From: Parietaria judaica
Lineage: Eukaryota > Streptophyta > Magnoliopsida > Rosales > Urticaceae
Length of the DNA stretch: 64,000 bases
Assembly: GCA_954871525.1 (NCBI GenBank)
Contig: OX940866.1
Span: 14,655,001 to 14,719,000 of the forward strand
Direction of reading: 5' to 3'
The number at the start of each line of letters is the position of its first letter. Positions within the stretch are counted from its first letter, which is position 1. Position numbers and translations under genes: made by a program. Below the pieces are notes generated by a model. That model ran no database searches. It was not told the DNA's origin and was given only the letters and a program-made list of their open reading frames with translations. Below are positions 1-10,640 of the stretch, piece after piece.

Positions 1-74
1 GATGCTTCTTTTTCTAAGCCTTATTATTGGGTTGAGTGCTATATGCATTATTTAACACTTGTTTTCAATGACGT

Positions 75-599
75 TCTGAGCTTAAGCTTGACTTAGTCCG
101 CCACATTGAGGAAGTCAGGCCGGGTATCGACCAGAACCAAGGACGGACAAGAGTTCAACCCAGCTCGGGTGAACACGAGCAGAGTATCCGGATAGAAGGC
201 AAGCCCAGCCCGGGGCAGACGAGCAGGCCAACTCGGGGACAGAGGAGATGTCCGGGAAGGAAAGGGAAAGTCAGTAACTACCCAGCAAGGAAAGCGTAGC
301 TTGAGGAGCAAGCAAAGATCGAGTCAAAGATTTGATGAGATTATTTAGGGTAGTTTCCCGATTTTGTGCGATTCTGTTAGCTAGGGTTTTCGCCTATGTG
401 AGGCTATATAAACCTAGCATTGTACACTTTGTAAGGAGCTGAGTCCATTAGAGTTTTTCGAGTTTATCTTCTTGTAATTTACCTTCGATTATCAATAGAG
501 AAATTCTTCTCCCAGAAGTTCGTGCTCTTCAATTTCTGTTCGATTTTTCTTTGGTGTTGTTCGTGTTTCTTTGGAGATCCGTGAATTTGGGAACTAACA
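75..599 (+). repeat. 5' LTR of Copia-1
   Basis: The LTR is 525 bp, ends in CTAACA and is followed after two bases by the primer-binding site. A TATA-like box (CTATATAAACC) lies near 403-413, and the downstream part carries the pyrimidine-rich R/U5 region shared with the 3' copy at 4836-5362. The preceding 5 bp match the 5 bp after the 3' LTR. Confidence 0.92.
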
Positions 600-601
600 A
601 G

Positions 602-613
602 TGGTATCCGAGC
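602..613 (+). other. Primer-binding site of Copia-1 (initiator Met-tRNA type)
   Basis: The sequence TGGTATCCGAGC sits two bases after the 5' LTR. It differs by one base from TGGTATCAGAGC, the complement of the 3' end of plant initiator tRNA-Met. The unmutated form is present in Copia-2. Confidence 0.85.
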
Positions 614-627
614 TTCAATCCAAGAAC

Positions 628-3600
628 ATGTCTTCATCAGAGTCACCGATCGAAGGAGCTCTGGAGGCGCAGAAACCAGACTCCGGAGAAGGCACGGTTA
701 CGCTCCACTACCCCATGCTCAGGAAGAGCAATTACGCCGTGTGGGCGTTGAAGATGAGGGTAATTCTGTAGGCGCAAAGAGTATGGGAGGCCGTAGAGAA
801 CGGCGGTGTCGAAGGGCGCAAGGAAAGAATGGCTCTAGCCGCAATCTACCAAGCAGTTCCAGAAGATGTTCTTCTCATGCTCGCCGAGAAGGATTCCGCA
901 AAGGAAGCATGGAAAACTCTTCAGACCATGCACATGGGCGCAGATCGCGTCAAGGAAGCAAAGGTCCAGACCTTGAAGAGTGAGTTCGAGGTGATGAGGA
1001 AGAGGGAGAGCGAATCGATTGATGATTTCGCTATGCGGCTCACGTCCATTGTGTCTGGCATACGCTCGCTGGGAGACAAGGTGGAAGAGACCACCGTCGT
1101 CAAGAAGTTTCTCCGAGCAGTGCCTCACAAGTACATGCAAATCGTGACATCGATAGAGCAGTTCGGCGACCTTAACACCATGACGGTCGAGGGGGTTATT
1201 GGTCGCCTCAAAGCCCACGAGGAGAGACTTCGGGGTTACGTTGACAGAGAAGAGGAGAAGCACCTCCTGCTCACGCATGAAGATTGGATGGCCAGACAAC
1301 AGAAAACCGGGGGAGCCGAGTTTTCTTCAAATTCCTCAGGTCGGAGCAGCTTTGGTGGAGAATTCTGAGGTCGCGGACAAGGTCGTGGATGAGGTCGAGG
1401 TCGGGATCAGCGAGGTCGCGGCAGTAGTGCACCCCGTCAAGGAAGCACGACCAAGAGAGACAAGAGAACAATGAAGTGCTACAATTGTCCGAAGCAGGAA
1501 CCAGGGCGAAGAGGCGAATCTAGCGAGATTCCCAGACGATCAACCTGCATTGCTTTTTGCCGAGCAGGAAACGCACCTGGACGAATAGAATGGCGAGAGT
1601 AACGTTAAGGCTCGGGCAGGAGTGATCAGTGTGCCGATCAGCCCAGAGACCGAGCAGACCTATCCGGAGGAAACTAGCGAGAAAGTTTTCCAGATCGAGG
1701 ACAAGGTTATTGCAAACCTCCTCGTAGATGGAGAGAAGAGAGTCAGTACCGATGTATGTTACTTAGACAACGGAGCTAGAAACCACATGACTGGGGACCG
1801 AGCTAAGTTTGAAGAGCTCAATGAGAAGATCACAGGCAACGTGAAATTTGGCGACAGATCAGTCGTAGAGATCAGAGGCAGAGGGTTAATCCTGTTCGAG
1901 TGCAAGAACGACGACCAGCGTCTGATGACCCAGGTGTATTTCATCCCGAAGTTGAAGAGCAATATCATCAGTCTAGGGCAGATGACTGAGATCGGGAACA
2001 CAGTGGTGCTATCAGGGTCTTACCTGAAGATGTAGACCAAGGAGGGAGAGTTGTTGATGAAGGTGGAGCGGACACCCAACAGACTCTACAAGATTCTTCT
2101 GAAGACGTGCCAGTCCGTCTGTCTCATGGCTTCGATGGCAGACCCGGCTTGGTTATGGCACGCATGGTTCGGACACGTGAATTTTCACGCGCTCAGGATG
2201 ATGGGCGAGAAGAAGATGGCCTTCGGGGTTCCCAAGATATAACACCCCGACCAGCTATGTGAGTGTTGCATGATCGCGAAGTAGGCGAGGATACCTTTTC
2301 CGATCAAGGCCAAATTTCGAGCAGAAAGACCCCTAGAGTTGGTGCGTGCAGATCTATGCGGTCCAGTCACCCCAGCAACATTGGCAGGAAACAAGTACTT
2401 CCTCTTACTTGTTGATGATTACAGTCGCTGGACGTGGGTTTATATGCTTAAGGAGAAAAGCGGAGACTTTGAGGTCTTCAAGAAGTTCAAGAAGATTTTG
2501 GAGAACGGCTCGGTGCACAGGTTAAAGGTCTTGCGAATAGACCGAGGACGAGAATTCACTTCCCAGCTGTTCGGAGAATTCTGCGACTAGGAAGGAGTTC
2601 ATCGTCACCTGTCAGCACCTCACACGCCCTAGCAGAATGGCGTGGTGGAAAGACAAAACCGAACTGTAATGAACACAGCAAGGAGCTTGCTCAAGAGCAT
2701 GCAAGTTCCAGCTCGCTTTTGGGCAGAAGCGGTAAGACACGCGGTCTACCTGCTTAATCGCTTGCCGACCAAAGAACTAAGAGAGCGCACTCCCTACCAG
2801 GCGTGGAATGGGAAGAAACCCCACTTAGAACATTTGAGAGTGTTCGGATGCACCGCACATGTGAAGATTGCGGGGCCACATCTCAAGAAGCGGGATGACC
2901 GGAGTTAGAAGATGGTGTACCTTGGCGTTGAAGAAGGAAGCAAGGCACACAGACTCTACAATCCACGATGCGGCAGACTCCAAGTGAGCAGAGATGTTGT
3001 GTTCGAAGAAGAGATGAAGTGGGACTGGCACAACGACAAAAGAGAACCCGAGCAGAACTCAGTAGGGTTCACAGTCGAAGATGAAGAAGGCGTTGCCGAG
3101 CAGGATCAGCCCGGAACACCCAGCTTGGGAAAAGCCTTGCCGATCACGAGAGAATCCAGCCCGGGAGAGAACAGCTCGGATACACCACGGACACCAAGTC
3201 CGACAAGGACCAACCCATCCAGCTCAGAAGATTCCTCCGTCAAAGATGGCCCAAGGGGATTCTGACCCCTAGCAGACGTCTACGATCAGACTCAAGAAGT
3301 AGAGATGAACCGGGAGGAACTTACTTTATTGTGCGCAGAGAAGCCGGCTAGCTACCAGGAGGCAGCAGCCGAGCAGGAGTGGCAGGAAGCAATGAAGAAG
3401 GAGATGGAGTCCATTGAGAAGAACAGGACATGGGAACTCACCGACCTGCCCAAAGGTCATAAACCCATCGGCCTGAAGTGGGTGTATAAGCTAAAGAAGG
3501 ACACCGAGGGGAACGTTCTTAAGCACAAGGCAAGGCTGGTAGCCAAAGGCTACGTGCAAAAGAAAGGCATAGACTTTGAGGAAGTCTTTGCTCCAGTAGC

Positions 3601-5111
3601 TAGACTGGACACGATCAGACTCATCCTAGCCCTAGCAGCTCATCGAGGTTAGGAAATTCACCATCTGGATGTCAAATTGGCATTCCAAAATGGTGACCTC
3701 GAAGAAGAAGGTGTACAAACTATCCACGGCTTTATACAGGCTAAGACAAGCACCAAGAGCGTGGAACATCCGTCTTGATAAGAGCTTGAAGAATCTTGGA
3801 TTCACGAAGTGCCTGAGGGAGCAGACAGTATACACCAGGAGTACCGGGCAGGAAATCCTGATCGATGTGGACGACCTGATCGTTACTGGATCCAGCGCGG
3901 GAGGCGTAGATGGATTCAAGCAGCAGATGATGGCCGAATTCGAGATGAGTGACCTCGGATTACTTTCGTACTACCTCGGTCTCGAGGTGGAACAGAAGAA
4001 GGACTATATTAAGCTAAAGTAGTCTGCCTACGCGAAGAAGATCCTTATGCAGTTCGAGATGGCGGATTGCAACCCGAGCAAATACCCAATAGAGGCGAAG
4101 CTGCAGCTCGGGAAGGATGCTGAAGGGAGAAGTTTGGATTCCACGGTGAACAGACGTGTGATCGGGTGTCTCAGGTATCTCACCCACACCCGACCAGACA
4201 TTTCTCACTCAGTCGGGATAATTAATCGTTTCATGGAGAAGCCCAAAAGTGCACACCAGCAGGCCGTGAAGCACATCTTACACTACGTGAAGGGAATGAC
4301 AGACTACGGGGTCCAGTATAGAAGAGGCAGGGGAGTAGAAGAGCTAGTCGGCTTCACTGACAGTGATCTGTCAGGTGATATTGATGACATGAAGAGTACC
4401 GGAGAGATGGCGTTCTACCTCAACGGAAACCTGATCACCTGGCAGTCTCAGAAGTAGCAGACAGGAGCTCTATCCTCATGTGAAGCAGAGTTCATGGCGG
4501 CAACCGTAGCAGCATGTCAGGCTATGTGGTTGAAGGGGCTACTAAGTGAAGTGACTGGATCCGAGCAGAGACCAGTTACTCTCTACGTAGACAACAAGTC
4601 TGCAATTCCGTTGATGAAGAATCCAGTATTCCATGGACGAAGCAAACACATTGACACGGAATTTCACTACATTCGAGAGTGTGTGGAGAAGCGAGAGATC
4701 ATCGTGGAGTTCGTCAACACAAGGGAGCAACGGGCAGACATTCTTACCAAGGCTCTAGCAAGAGTCAAGTTCGCAGAGATGAGAGAGTTGCTCGAAATGA
4801 AGAAAGTAGAAGCAAGTCAAACTTACGAGAGAGAATGTGAGCTTAAGCTTGACTTAGTCTGGCACATTGAGGAAGGCAGCCCGGGTACCGACCAGAACCA
4901 AGGACGGATAAGAGTTCAGCCCAGCTCGGGTGAACACGAGCAGAGTGTCCGGATAGAAGGCAAGCCCAGCCCGGGGCAGACGAGCAGGCCAGCTCGGGGA
5001 CAGAGGAGATGTCCGGGCAGGAAATGGAATGTCAGTAACTACCCATCAAGGATAGCGCGTAGCTTGAGGAGCAAGCAAAGATCGAGTCAAAGATTCGACG
5101 AGATTTTTTAG
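628..5111 (+). pseudogene. Copia-1 gag-pol, disabled
   Basis: The start ATG at 628 matches the gag start of Copia-2. Visible in order are a gag domain (about 829-1370), the start of a CCHC knuckle cut short near 1488, a protease-like region, a GAG-pre-integrase and integrase core (about 2050-2900), reverse transcriptase (about 3400-4020) and RNase H (4047-4800). Stops lie at about 769, 1366, 1587, 2033, 2240, 2284, 2588, 2630, 2905, 3262, 3650, 4019 and 4455. Against Copia-2 there is a 29-bp deletion at about 1488 (frameshift, removes half the zinc knuckle), a 50-bp deletion at about 3709 (frameshift in the reverse transcriptase) and a 9-bp deletion at about 3864 next to the VDD catalytic motif. 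It is a pseudogene. The last frame stays open into the 3' LTR as far as 5111. Confidence 0.93.
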
Positions 5112-5362
5112 GGTAGTTTCCCGATTTTGTGCGATTCTATTAGCTAGGGTTTTCGCCTATGTGAAGCTATATAAACCTAGCATTGTACACTTTGTAAAGA
5201 GCTGAGTCCATTAGAGTTTTTTGAGTTTATCTTCTTGTAATTTACCTTCGATTATCAATAGAGAAATTCTTCTCCCAAAAGTTCGTGCTCATCAATTTCT
5301 GTTCGATTTTTCTTTGGTGTTGTTCGTGTTTCTTTGGAGATCCGTGAATTTGGGAACCAACA
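4836..5362 (+). repeat. 3' LTR of Copia-1
   Basis: This 527-bp direct repeat of 75-599 starts TGTGAGC and ends CCAACA, and is followed by GACGT, the target-site duplication. A TATA-like box is conserved. No good polypurine tract is left just upstream, where Copia-2 has GGGGGAGAA. Confidence 0.93.
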
Positions 5363-6198
5363 GACGTGACTTTAGAATTTTGGAGAAATTTTTATCACTA
5401 ATGTATTCCTAAATAACTAAAGGTGAGACTACTATATCCAAAAAATGAAGATCAATATTTTGTTGGTTATCACATCTAAAGGACGATCTCGTTGCCGATC
5501 ATATTGGTTAAGAAGATGATAATTATGATAAGGAAGAGAGAAAAATTAGAGCTCATGGGATGTGGCATGACAAGTAAGATAATTATGTGGTATTTAACAG
5601 AGTATTTGTCAAAAATAACAAAAGTGTAGTAAGTGTAAGAATTTGAGAATCTGTCTATAATAAGATGTTGCAATATACTGTTTTTCATTACGTATATATT
5701 CGTATGTTAAATTTCTCATTACGTATATCAGTAAGTAGCATATTCTGGAGAATGGATTGAGTAGTGAGCAATCGGTATCAATCTCCTATTATTGGCTTGT
5801 AGCTTGTGTTCTTACATTGAAGACAACACATTTTCTATTTGCTTTATTAGATTCTACGAGGCATAACCCGCACATTCGCACAGGACATGCCTTTGATTAT
5901 TCTGACATTATATCAATGTCCATATGAATAATATAACTATTTTAGAGATTTTTTTTTTCATCTATAACTCGAGTATGAAGTAAATCAGTCAAAATGAGAG
6001 GCTTGATATATACAATATGGCCTAAAATTAAAATAGCCAAAAATTTAAGATAGTAAAAAAAAAATGGCTGTCTTTGTCGTCGAAGATATCCAAAATTAAG
6101 AAAATTAAGGGTACTTTTGTCCCAAAAAAATATGAACCTGCTTTTTTTGAAATATGAAGTTTTGAGTGTTATTTAATCAATTACTGACAACATCAGCG

Positions 6199-6246
<48 letters not shown>

Positions 6247-6600
6247 TGCTTTACATATTTTTTTTCTGTTTCATTTATGTTGAATATTTACTTGAGGCAC
6301 TAAGTATAGTTGCCAAGAAAGTATGACAAAGGAAAGAGCAAAACTAGATGATCGAATTTTGAGCATTATTCCTTTGGCTTGGCATTGCTGGTATTACCGA
6401 AAACAAGCAACACAAAATCTCACCTCTTTTTATCATATTTCCTAATCACATGTCATGTGCCTCTATACGATTTCCAATCATTTAAGATTCATTGTGTAAT
6501 TCTCAATCCCTACAATATTGTGTGCACTACTACATTTGCTTGATTTCAGTGATTTAATCTCTAAGAGAAAGGCATGGATATGATATCATAAGTCATATAT
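5363..6600. other. AT-rich spacer, no gene seen
   Basis: No open frame resembling a known protein was found. The stretch is AT-rich with homopolymer runs and an (AT)n microsatellite at about 6200-6243. Confidence 0.6.
6200..6243. repeat. (AT)n microsatellite
   Basis: An uninterrupted run of alternating A and T of about 44 bp. Similar tracts occur at about 28825-28856, 29790-29813, 33551-33603, 37352-37371 and 59325-59366. Confidence 0.95.
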
Positions 6601-7640
6601 GTAAGAACACCGCGTGTTCGGTTTTGTCATTATGTGTAACATAGGTGTCGTGGAAGAATTTCCGTATATGGCGGGTGCAGAAAATATGGCTCAATCATTA
6701 AGAAGATCAAGGCAATTAAAATAAAGTCAAGATGCACAGTTGGACGAGATGTCATAGCTGTTGGGAGATATTCTTCATTCATGGAGGACATTTATATTGT
6801 TGGAGATTTGATTGCCAGATTCGGACTGGATAAGGTTGTTGGATGAACTGTCGGAACAACTGTCAACACGACTGTAGAGTTAATGTCCAAGATCTTCATC
6901 AGAGTTAATGTCCAAGATCTTCAGAGTTATTACCACGATCTTCATTATGTATCTGCATCATCAAAGAGTGGATTGCATCATCAACACCTTGAATTGTTGT
7001 GATTGAAGATTGCCAATCATCCGTTCAATCACCCAAGATCGTGGAACCCTTATTACCTTATTTGGTTTGCCAATTTGACCGGCTATATAACTTTTGTTGG
7101 TTGTGGTTAACAACTAGCATGACAAAATGTAAAATATGCTCAAAGGAAGTTGGAGGGTCTTGCGATCTCATTCGAGGAGTGACCACCGATTGTTCGACGG
7201 TTATAGCATCCAAGACCGTTTCTGATAGGAGTACCTCAGAGGAAGCTGGAGGATCTTGTGATCTCATTCAAAGAGTGACGACTGGTTGTCTGACAGTTGA
7301 AGCATCCAAGGCCGTTTCCAAAGAGGAGTGCCATACTTTTTCCTTGGAGTTGGATAACCACTTGCGCCTGTAACATTTTTGAATATTTTTCAGTGGAATA
7401 AAGTATTTGGGTCAGTACCCCGGAAGTAGGATCCCACGAGGGGTTCGAGAACTGCGTTACCAAATATTGCGTGTTCACGTGTCTTTTACTTTATACGCGT
7501 TTTTGGTAATGAGGGCGATTTTACTGTGTGTTGATATAATTGTCTTGACAACGTCACCCACATCGTTAGTATCCTATTTCAATATAGTGGTAAATTTAGG
7601 TCTTACTCATTCAATTTCCACTATAAATTATACTCTATAA
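6600..7640 (+). mobile_element. Possible LTR remnant
   Basis: A TATA-like box (GCTATATAAC) near 7082 is followed by a segment ending in CCGGAAGTAGG, a GTTCGAGAACTGCG stretch and a GTGTTC/GTGTC stretch at about 7425-7490. This resembles the U5 regions common in plant LTR elements (GGACGTAGG ... CCGAACC ... GTGTTC). A weak candidate primer-binding site (TGGTAATGAGGGC) lies at about 7505. No second copy, clear TG/CA ends or target-site duplication were found, so this is only a likely fragment. Confidence 0.35.
7143..7345 (+). repeat. Imperfect tandem duplication, about 100 bp unit
   Basis: The segment starting GGAAGTTGGAGGGTCTTGCG repeats about 100 bp later as GGAAGCTGGAGGATCTTGTG. The continuations are closely similar (GATCTCATTC, AGCATCCAAG, GCCGTTTC). 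Both copies lie in one open frame (6999-7373), giving two GGSCDLI units, but the protein matches no family I know. Confidence 0.8.
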
Positions 7641-7689
7641 GATAATTACTCTATATACAAATTCACTATTACAAATATGAGATTATACT

Positions 7690-8180
7690 ACAGAGATTCT
7701 ACTACGCAAGACAAAAAGCATCGTTGGAAGTCAAGTTTCAACGATGAAAATTATTATGCGTAGTCGGATTTAAAAAAAAATTAGAGTTCCGACGACGCAA
7801 ATTTTTATGTGTCGTCGGAATCATATATTCGCCGCGGCAAATTAGTATTAGCCGCAGCTACCAGTGTTCCAACTACGCACATATATGAGTGTCGTCGGAT
7901 GGGTTTTAGAAAGCATATATTCGCCGCGGCAAATTAGTATTAGCCGTGGCGAACTGTGTTCAACTACGCACATATATGAGTGTCGTCTGGAGGGGTTTTA
8001 GAAAGTAAATATTCGCCGCGGCTAATTGATATTTGCTACAGCGGGTAGTGTTCCAACTACGCATATATTAGTGTCGTCGGGATGGAAAACGACCTTCATG
8101 TCCAATGACACTTTTTAGTGTCGTTGGGATGACTCGTCGTGGCGAACTTAAAATTTTCCGCGGCGAGAGTCGTGTTTTAA
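7690..8180. repeat. 5' subterminal repeats of the CACTA element
   Basis: Two motif classes alternate: GC-rich GCCGCGGC palindromes separated by AT-rich arms (TTCGCCGCGGCAAATTAG ...), and GTGTCGTCGG/CGACGAC hexamers. Part of the block is a 92-bp tandem array, with copies starting near 7827, 7919 and 8011. The same motifs recur at 10215-10640 and 22500-23150. In En/Spm, subterminal repeats bind the element's TNPA protein; that role here is inferred. Confidence 0.88.
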
Positions 8181-8224
8181 CCCAAACACAAGCCGCAATC
8201 CCTCATTTCGCACGAACCCTAGTT

Positions 8225-8227
<3 letters not shown>

Positions 8228-8258
<31 letters not shown>
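8228..8258. repeat. (TC)n microsatellite
   Basis: A CT-dinucleotide run between the CACTA subterminal repeats and the first coding region, in the likely 5' leader. Confidence 0.9.
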
Positions 8259-8261
<3 letters not shown>

Positions 8262-8319
8262 CGACCTCGACCCATTCGCCGTCGCCCGCCGTCACTTGCC
8301 GTCGCCCACCGTCTTAAGG

Positions 8320-8868
8320 TTAGGCTTGAATATTTTTGTTTTTATTTGAATTTGTAGGCTTTTGCGATTTTTAGGGTTGATGATTTTGGGGTTTTTTTTA
8401 ATGATTTTCTGCGATTTTGTTGACGTGAATTGTGATTTTGTTGATGATTTTGCGATTTTGATTATTTTTAGGGTCGATGATTTTTAGGGTTGAAATTGTA
8501 AATTGTGATTAAGTTTTGAAATTGTGAATTTGATTAGGTTTTGAAATTGTGATTAGGTTTTGAAATTGTGAATCGTGATTAGGTTTTGAAATTGTGAATC
8601 GTGATTAGGTTTAAGAATTGTGAATTGTGATTAGGTTTTGAAATTCTGAATTGATTTAGTTTAGGAATTGTGAATTGATTTTGTTTAGGAATTGTGATTA
8701 GGTTTTGAAATTCTGAATTGATTTAGTTTAGGAATTGTGAATTGATTTTGTTTAGGAATTGTGATTAGGCCGATTTTTAATGCGAATTGATTTTGGTTTT
8801 GAATTTAGTTTATGTTTTGGTTTTAATTCCGTGAAATGAATATATGCTATTTTTTTTTTCAGATTTCA
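8320..8868 (+). repeat. CACTA leader/intron with short GATTAGGTTTTGAAATTGTG repeats
   Basis: From about 8500 to 8770 a unit of roughly 20-35 bp built on GATTAGGTTTTGAAATTGTG and TTTAGGAATTGTGAATTGAT is reiterated with small changes. The tract ends in a polypyrimidine run and CAG just before the ATG at 8869, so it looks like a 5' intron. No coding potential was seen. Confidence 0.6.
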
Positions 8869-9617
8869 ATGGCGCCTAAAGTAAGACGGGGTATTAGGAA
8901 AGAAACGACAAAACGGGGAAAGCACTGGAACGTTGAAATGCCCGATGACGAGGTCAATGAAACGGTTCCTCCGCCTCCGGCGCCGCATATGCCCTTAATG
9001 AAGAAAGCGGCAAAGAACCGTTACAATAAGATATGCACGCGGAAACTTTGCTCCGAGCGTGGTTTCACTGAATTACCGCTCGCTTCGAATGCGCTGAATG
9101 ACCTCGCAACGCCAATTATCAACGCCGGGGTTGGCTAAATTATATGCTCGAGCCAAAGAATACGGCGTACACAAGCATGGTCCTCGAATTCTATGTGGCC
9201 CTTCCTGACAACGTCAAGGACGGGTTCGTGATGGTTCGAAATGTGCGTGTTCCCATCATTCCGGAGGTCATAAATGCCTACTATGGCACTCCTAATTATA
9301 CCGTAGAGGAGGATGAGCACAACCATTACCCGGGTGTTGAGGTGGAGTTAGACAAGGCATTTTACGACGGCATCGATGCAACGATTGCGCAGCCCGGTGT
9401 GCAATGGCATTCAAGAGCTGGGAAATCACGCCTTGAGAAGAGCCAGTTGTCTAAGATCGGGAAAATTTGGATGTACTTCTTCGGTTACCATCTTTACCTA
9501 CATCTTAACTTCACGGAGCTTTAGTTCGATATTCTGAAGCTTATATACGCCGGCGCAAAAGGGTTGAACATCGATATGGGTCGGGAGATCTTCCACCACA
9601 TGAATTCAGCGCATCAT
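8869..9617 (+). pseudogene. Putative plant transposon protein (Transposase_32-like), frameshifted
   Basis: The frame opens at ATG 8869, right after an intron-like acceptor, with a basic, proline-containing N-terminus. It then shows features of the plant Transposase_32 domain: a GWLNYM-type motif, LEPKN, LEFYVAL, KIWMYFF and LKLIYAGAKGLNIDMGREI. A one-base frameshift in the GGGG run at 9127-9130 brings a stop at 9136, and the reading continues in another frame to a stop at 9522-9524. In the same frame the similarity continues past that stop to about 9610. At least two lesions disable it. The function of this domain family is not known to me beyond its occurrence in plant transposons. Confidence 0.65.
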
Positions 9618-9772
9618 GGGATGAATCCATTTGGTAGCACGAGTAGTCAATATAGTGTTTTGATGCCCATCATCCGGAATTCAGCGCAGATCACAGGAAT
9701 TTGCGTCTCAGTTTGGCCACCGATGGGATGAATCCATTTGGTAACATGAGTAGTCGATATAGTGTTTGGCCA
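9618..9772 (+). repeat. Short duplication at the Transposase_32/TNP2 junction
   Basis: GGGATGAATCCATTTGGTA at about 9618 recurs at about 9726. Each copy is followed by a near-identical GAGTAGTC(A/G)ATATAGTGTTT, with about 108 bp between copies. The second copy is in frame inside the TNP2 fragment; the first sits at the end of the Transposase_32-like region. Confidence 0.85.
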
Positions 9773-10043
9773 ATAATACTCATCAACTACAACCTCCCTC
9801 CGAAATTGTGTATGAAGCGGAAGTTCTTAATGTTGACGCTTTTCATTTTGGGACCGAGCCAACCGGGAAATGACATCGATGTTTACTTGGCACCATTGAT
9901 CGATGATTTGAAGATTATGTGGGAAGAAGGAATGACGATCATGGATGCGCACCTACAAGAAGAGTTCAAATTAAAAGCAATGCTAATGTGGACAATCAAC
10001 GACTTCTCGGCGTACGGGAACTTGAGTGTTTTTAATTTAAATT
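9687..10043 (+). pseudogene. TNP2 (CACTA transposase) fragment
   Basis: The frame translates to motifs diagnostic of the tnp2 transposase family: NLRLSLATDGMNPFG, YSVWPIIL, YNLPP, ILGPSQPGNDIDVYLAPLID and MLMWTINDFSAYGNLS. Full TNP2 proteins are several times longer. This piece keeps about 115 residues of the central domain and ends just after NLS, where the family normally goes on. It lies in the CACTA element on the same strand as the other genes and fixes the superfamily assignment. The element must rely on another copy for transposition. Confidence 0.88.
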
Positions 10044-10044
10044 G

Positions 10045-10214
10045 ATCCATTCATGGTTTTCAATGACTTCATGAGTGCTTTTAATTTAAATATTTTTTTA
10101 CTATTTTATTATAAATTATATAATATAATTTAACTGTAATAATATAAACCAAGAGTAAAATAAGAGGTTTTTTTTTTAAGTGAAAAATATGAAGAAAAAA
10201 AATAATCTTAATAC
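10045..10214. other. AT-rich linker after the TNP2 fragment
   Basis: A short phrase, GAGTG(T/C)TTTTAATTTAAAT, occurs at about 10024 and again at about 10074. The rest is AT-rich without coding signal. The repeat is consistent with a small duplication at a deletion junction. Confidence 0.5.
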
Positions 10215-10640
10215 GCCGCGGTATGGTTATATCAGCCGCGGCTAAATTTTCATCCAATTTAACAGAGGCTACGGGTATGATTTCTTCCAAGATTAGCCGT
10301 GGCACAATATTATATGCCGCGGCAAGTATGCTGTACGACGACACAAATAAGTGTCGTTGGTTATAGTCGTCGCGGCACACAATATTGTGCCGCGGCTACT
10401 CATACATCCAATTTTACAGAGGCTACGTGTTTATTTGTATCAGGATTAGCAAATATTGTATGCCGCGGCATGTATTCTATACGACGACACTAATAAGTGT
10501 CATCGGTTACGTTAGCCGCGGCACACAATAATGTGCCGCGGCTACTCCTGCATCTAATATTTCAGTTGGCTACGGGTTTATTTTCGCCGCGGCGAGTGTC
10601 GGGGTTTTTGACGACACGTCGCATTTTGTGTCGTCGAACC
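10215..10640. repeat. Internal block of CACTA-type palindromic repeats
   Basis: The same two motif classes as the element ends occur here in mid-element: GCCGCGGC palindromes and ACGACGACAC..AATAAGTGTCGT hairpins. They are arranged as about two imperfect tandem units of roughly 170 bp. The block lies between the Transposase_32/TNP2 remains and the TNPA/Ulp1 gene and ends with a pyrimidine-rich stretch like the one near 8220. It could be a former element end joined by deletion or nesting, or a second promoter region. Confidence 0.85.

Larger units (their letters stand above)
75..5362 (+). mobile_element. Copia-1: degenerate full-length Ty1/copia LTR retrotransposon
   Basis: Both LTRs, a primer-binding site, gag-pol remains and a 5-bp target-site duplication (GACGT at 70-74 and 5363-5367) define a complete insertion of 5288 bp. 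The domain order gag, protease, integrase, reverse transcriptase, RNase H is that of Ty1/copia. The LTRs differ at about 25 positions plus a 2-bp indel by my reading (about 5%), so it is clearly older than the related Copia-2 at 15102-20476, which lies on the other strand. The first LTR begins TCTGAG instead of TGTGAG, so its terminal TG is mutated. The coding region has about 13 in-frame stops and several deletions, so it cannot make its own proteins. Confidence 0.95.

Noticed and set aside
7690..8180. Regularly spaced palindromic repeats that could be taken for a CRISPR array (also 10215-10640 and 22500-23150).
   Set aside because: Units vary in length and sequence, there are no unique spacers or cas genes, and they lie at the ends of a plant CACTA element. 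They are transposon subterminal repeats.
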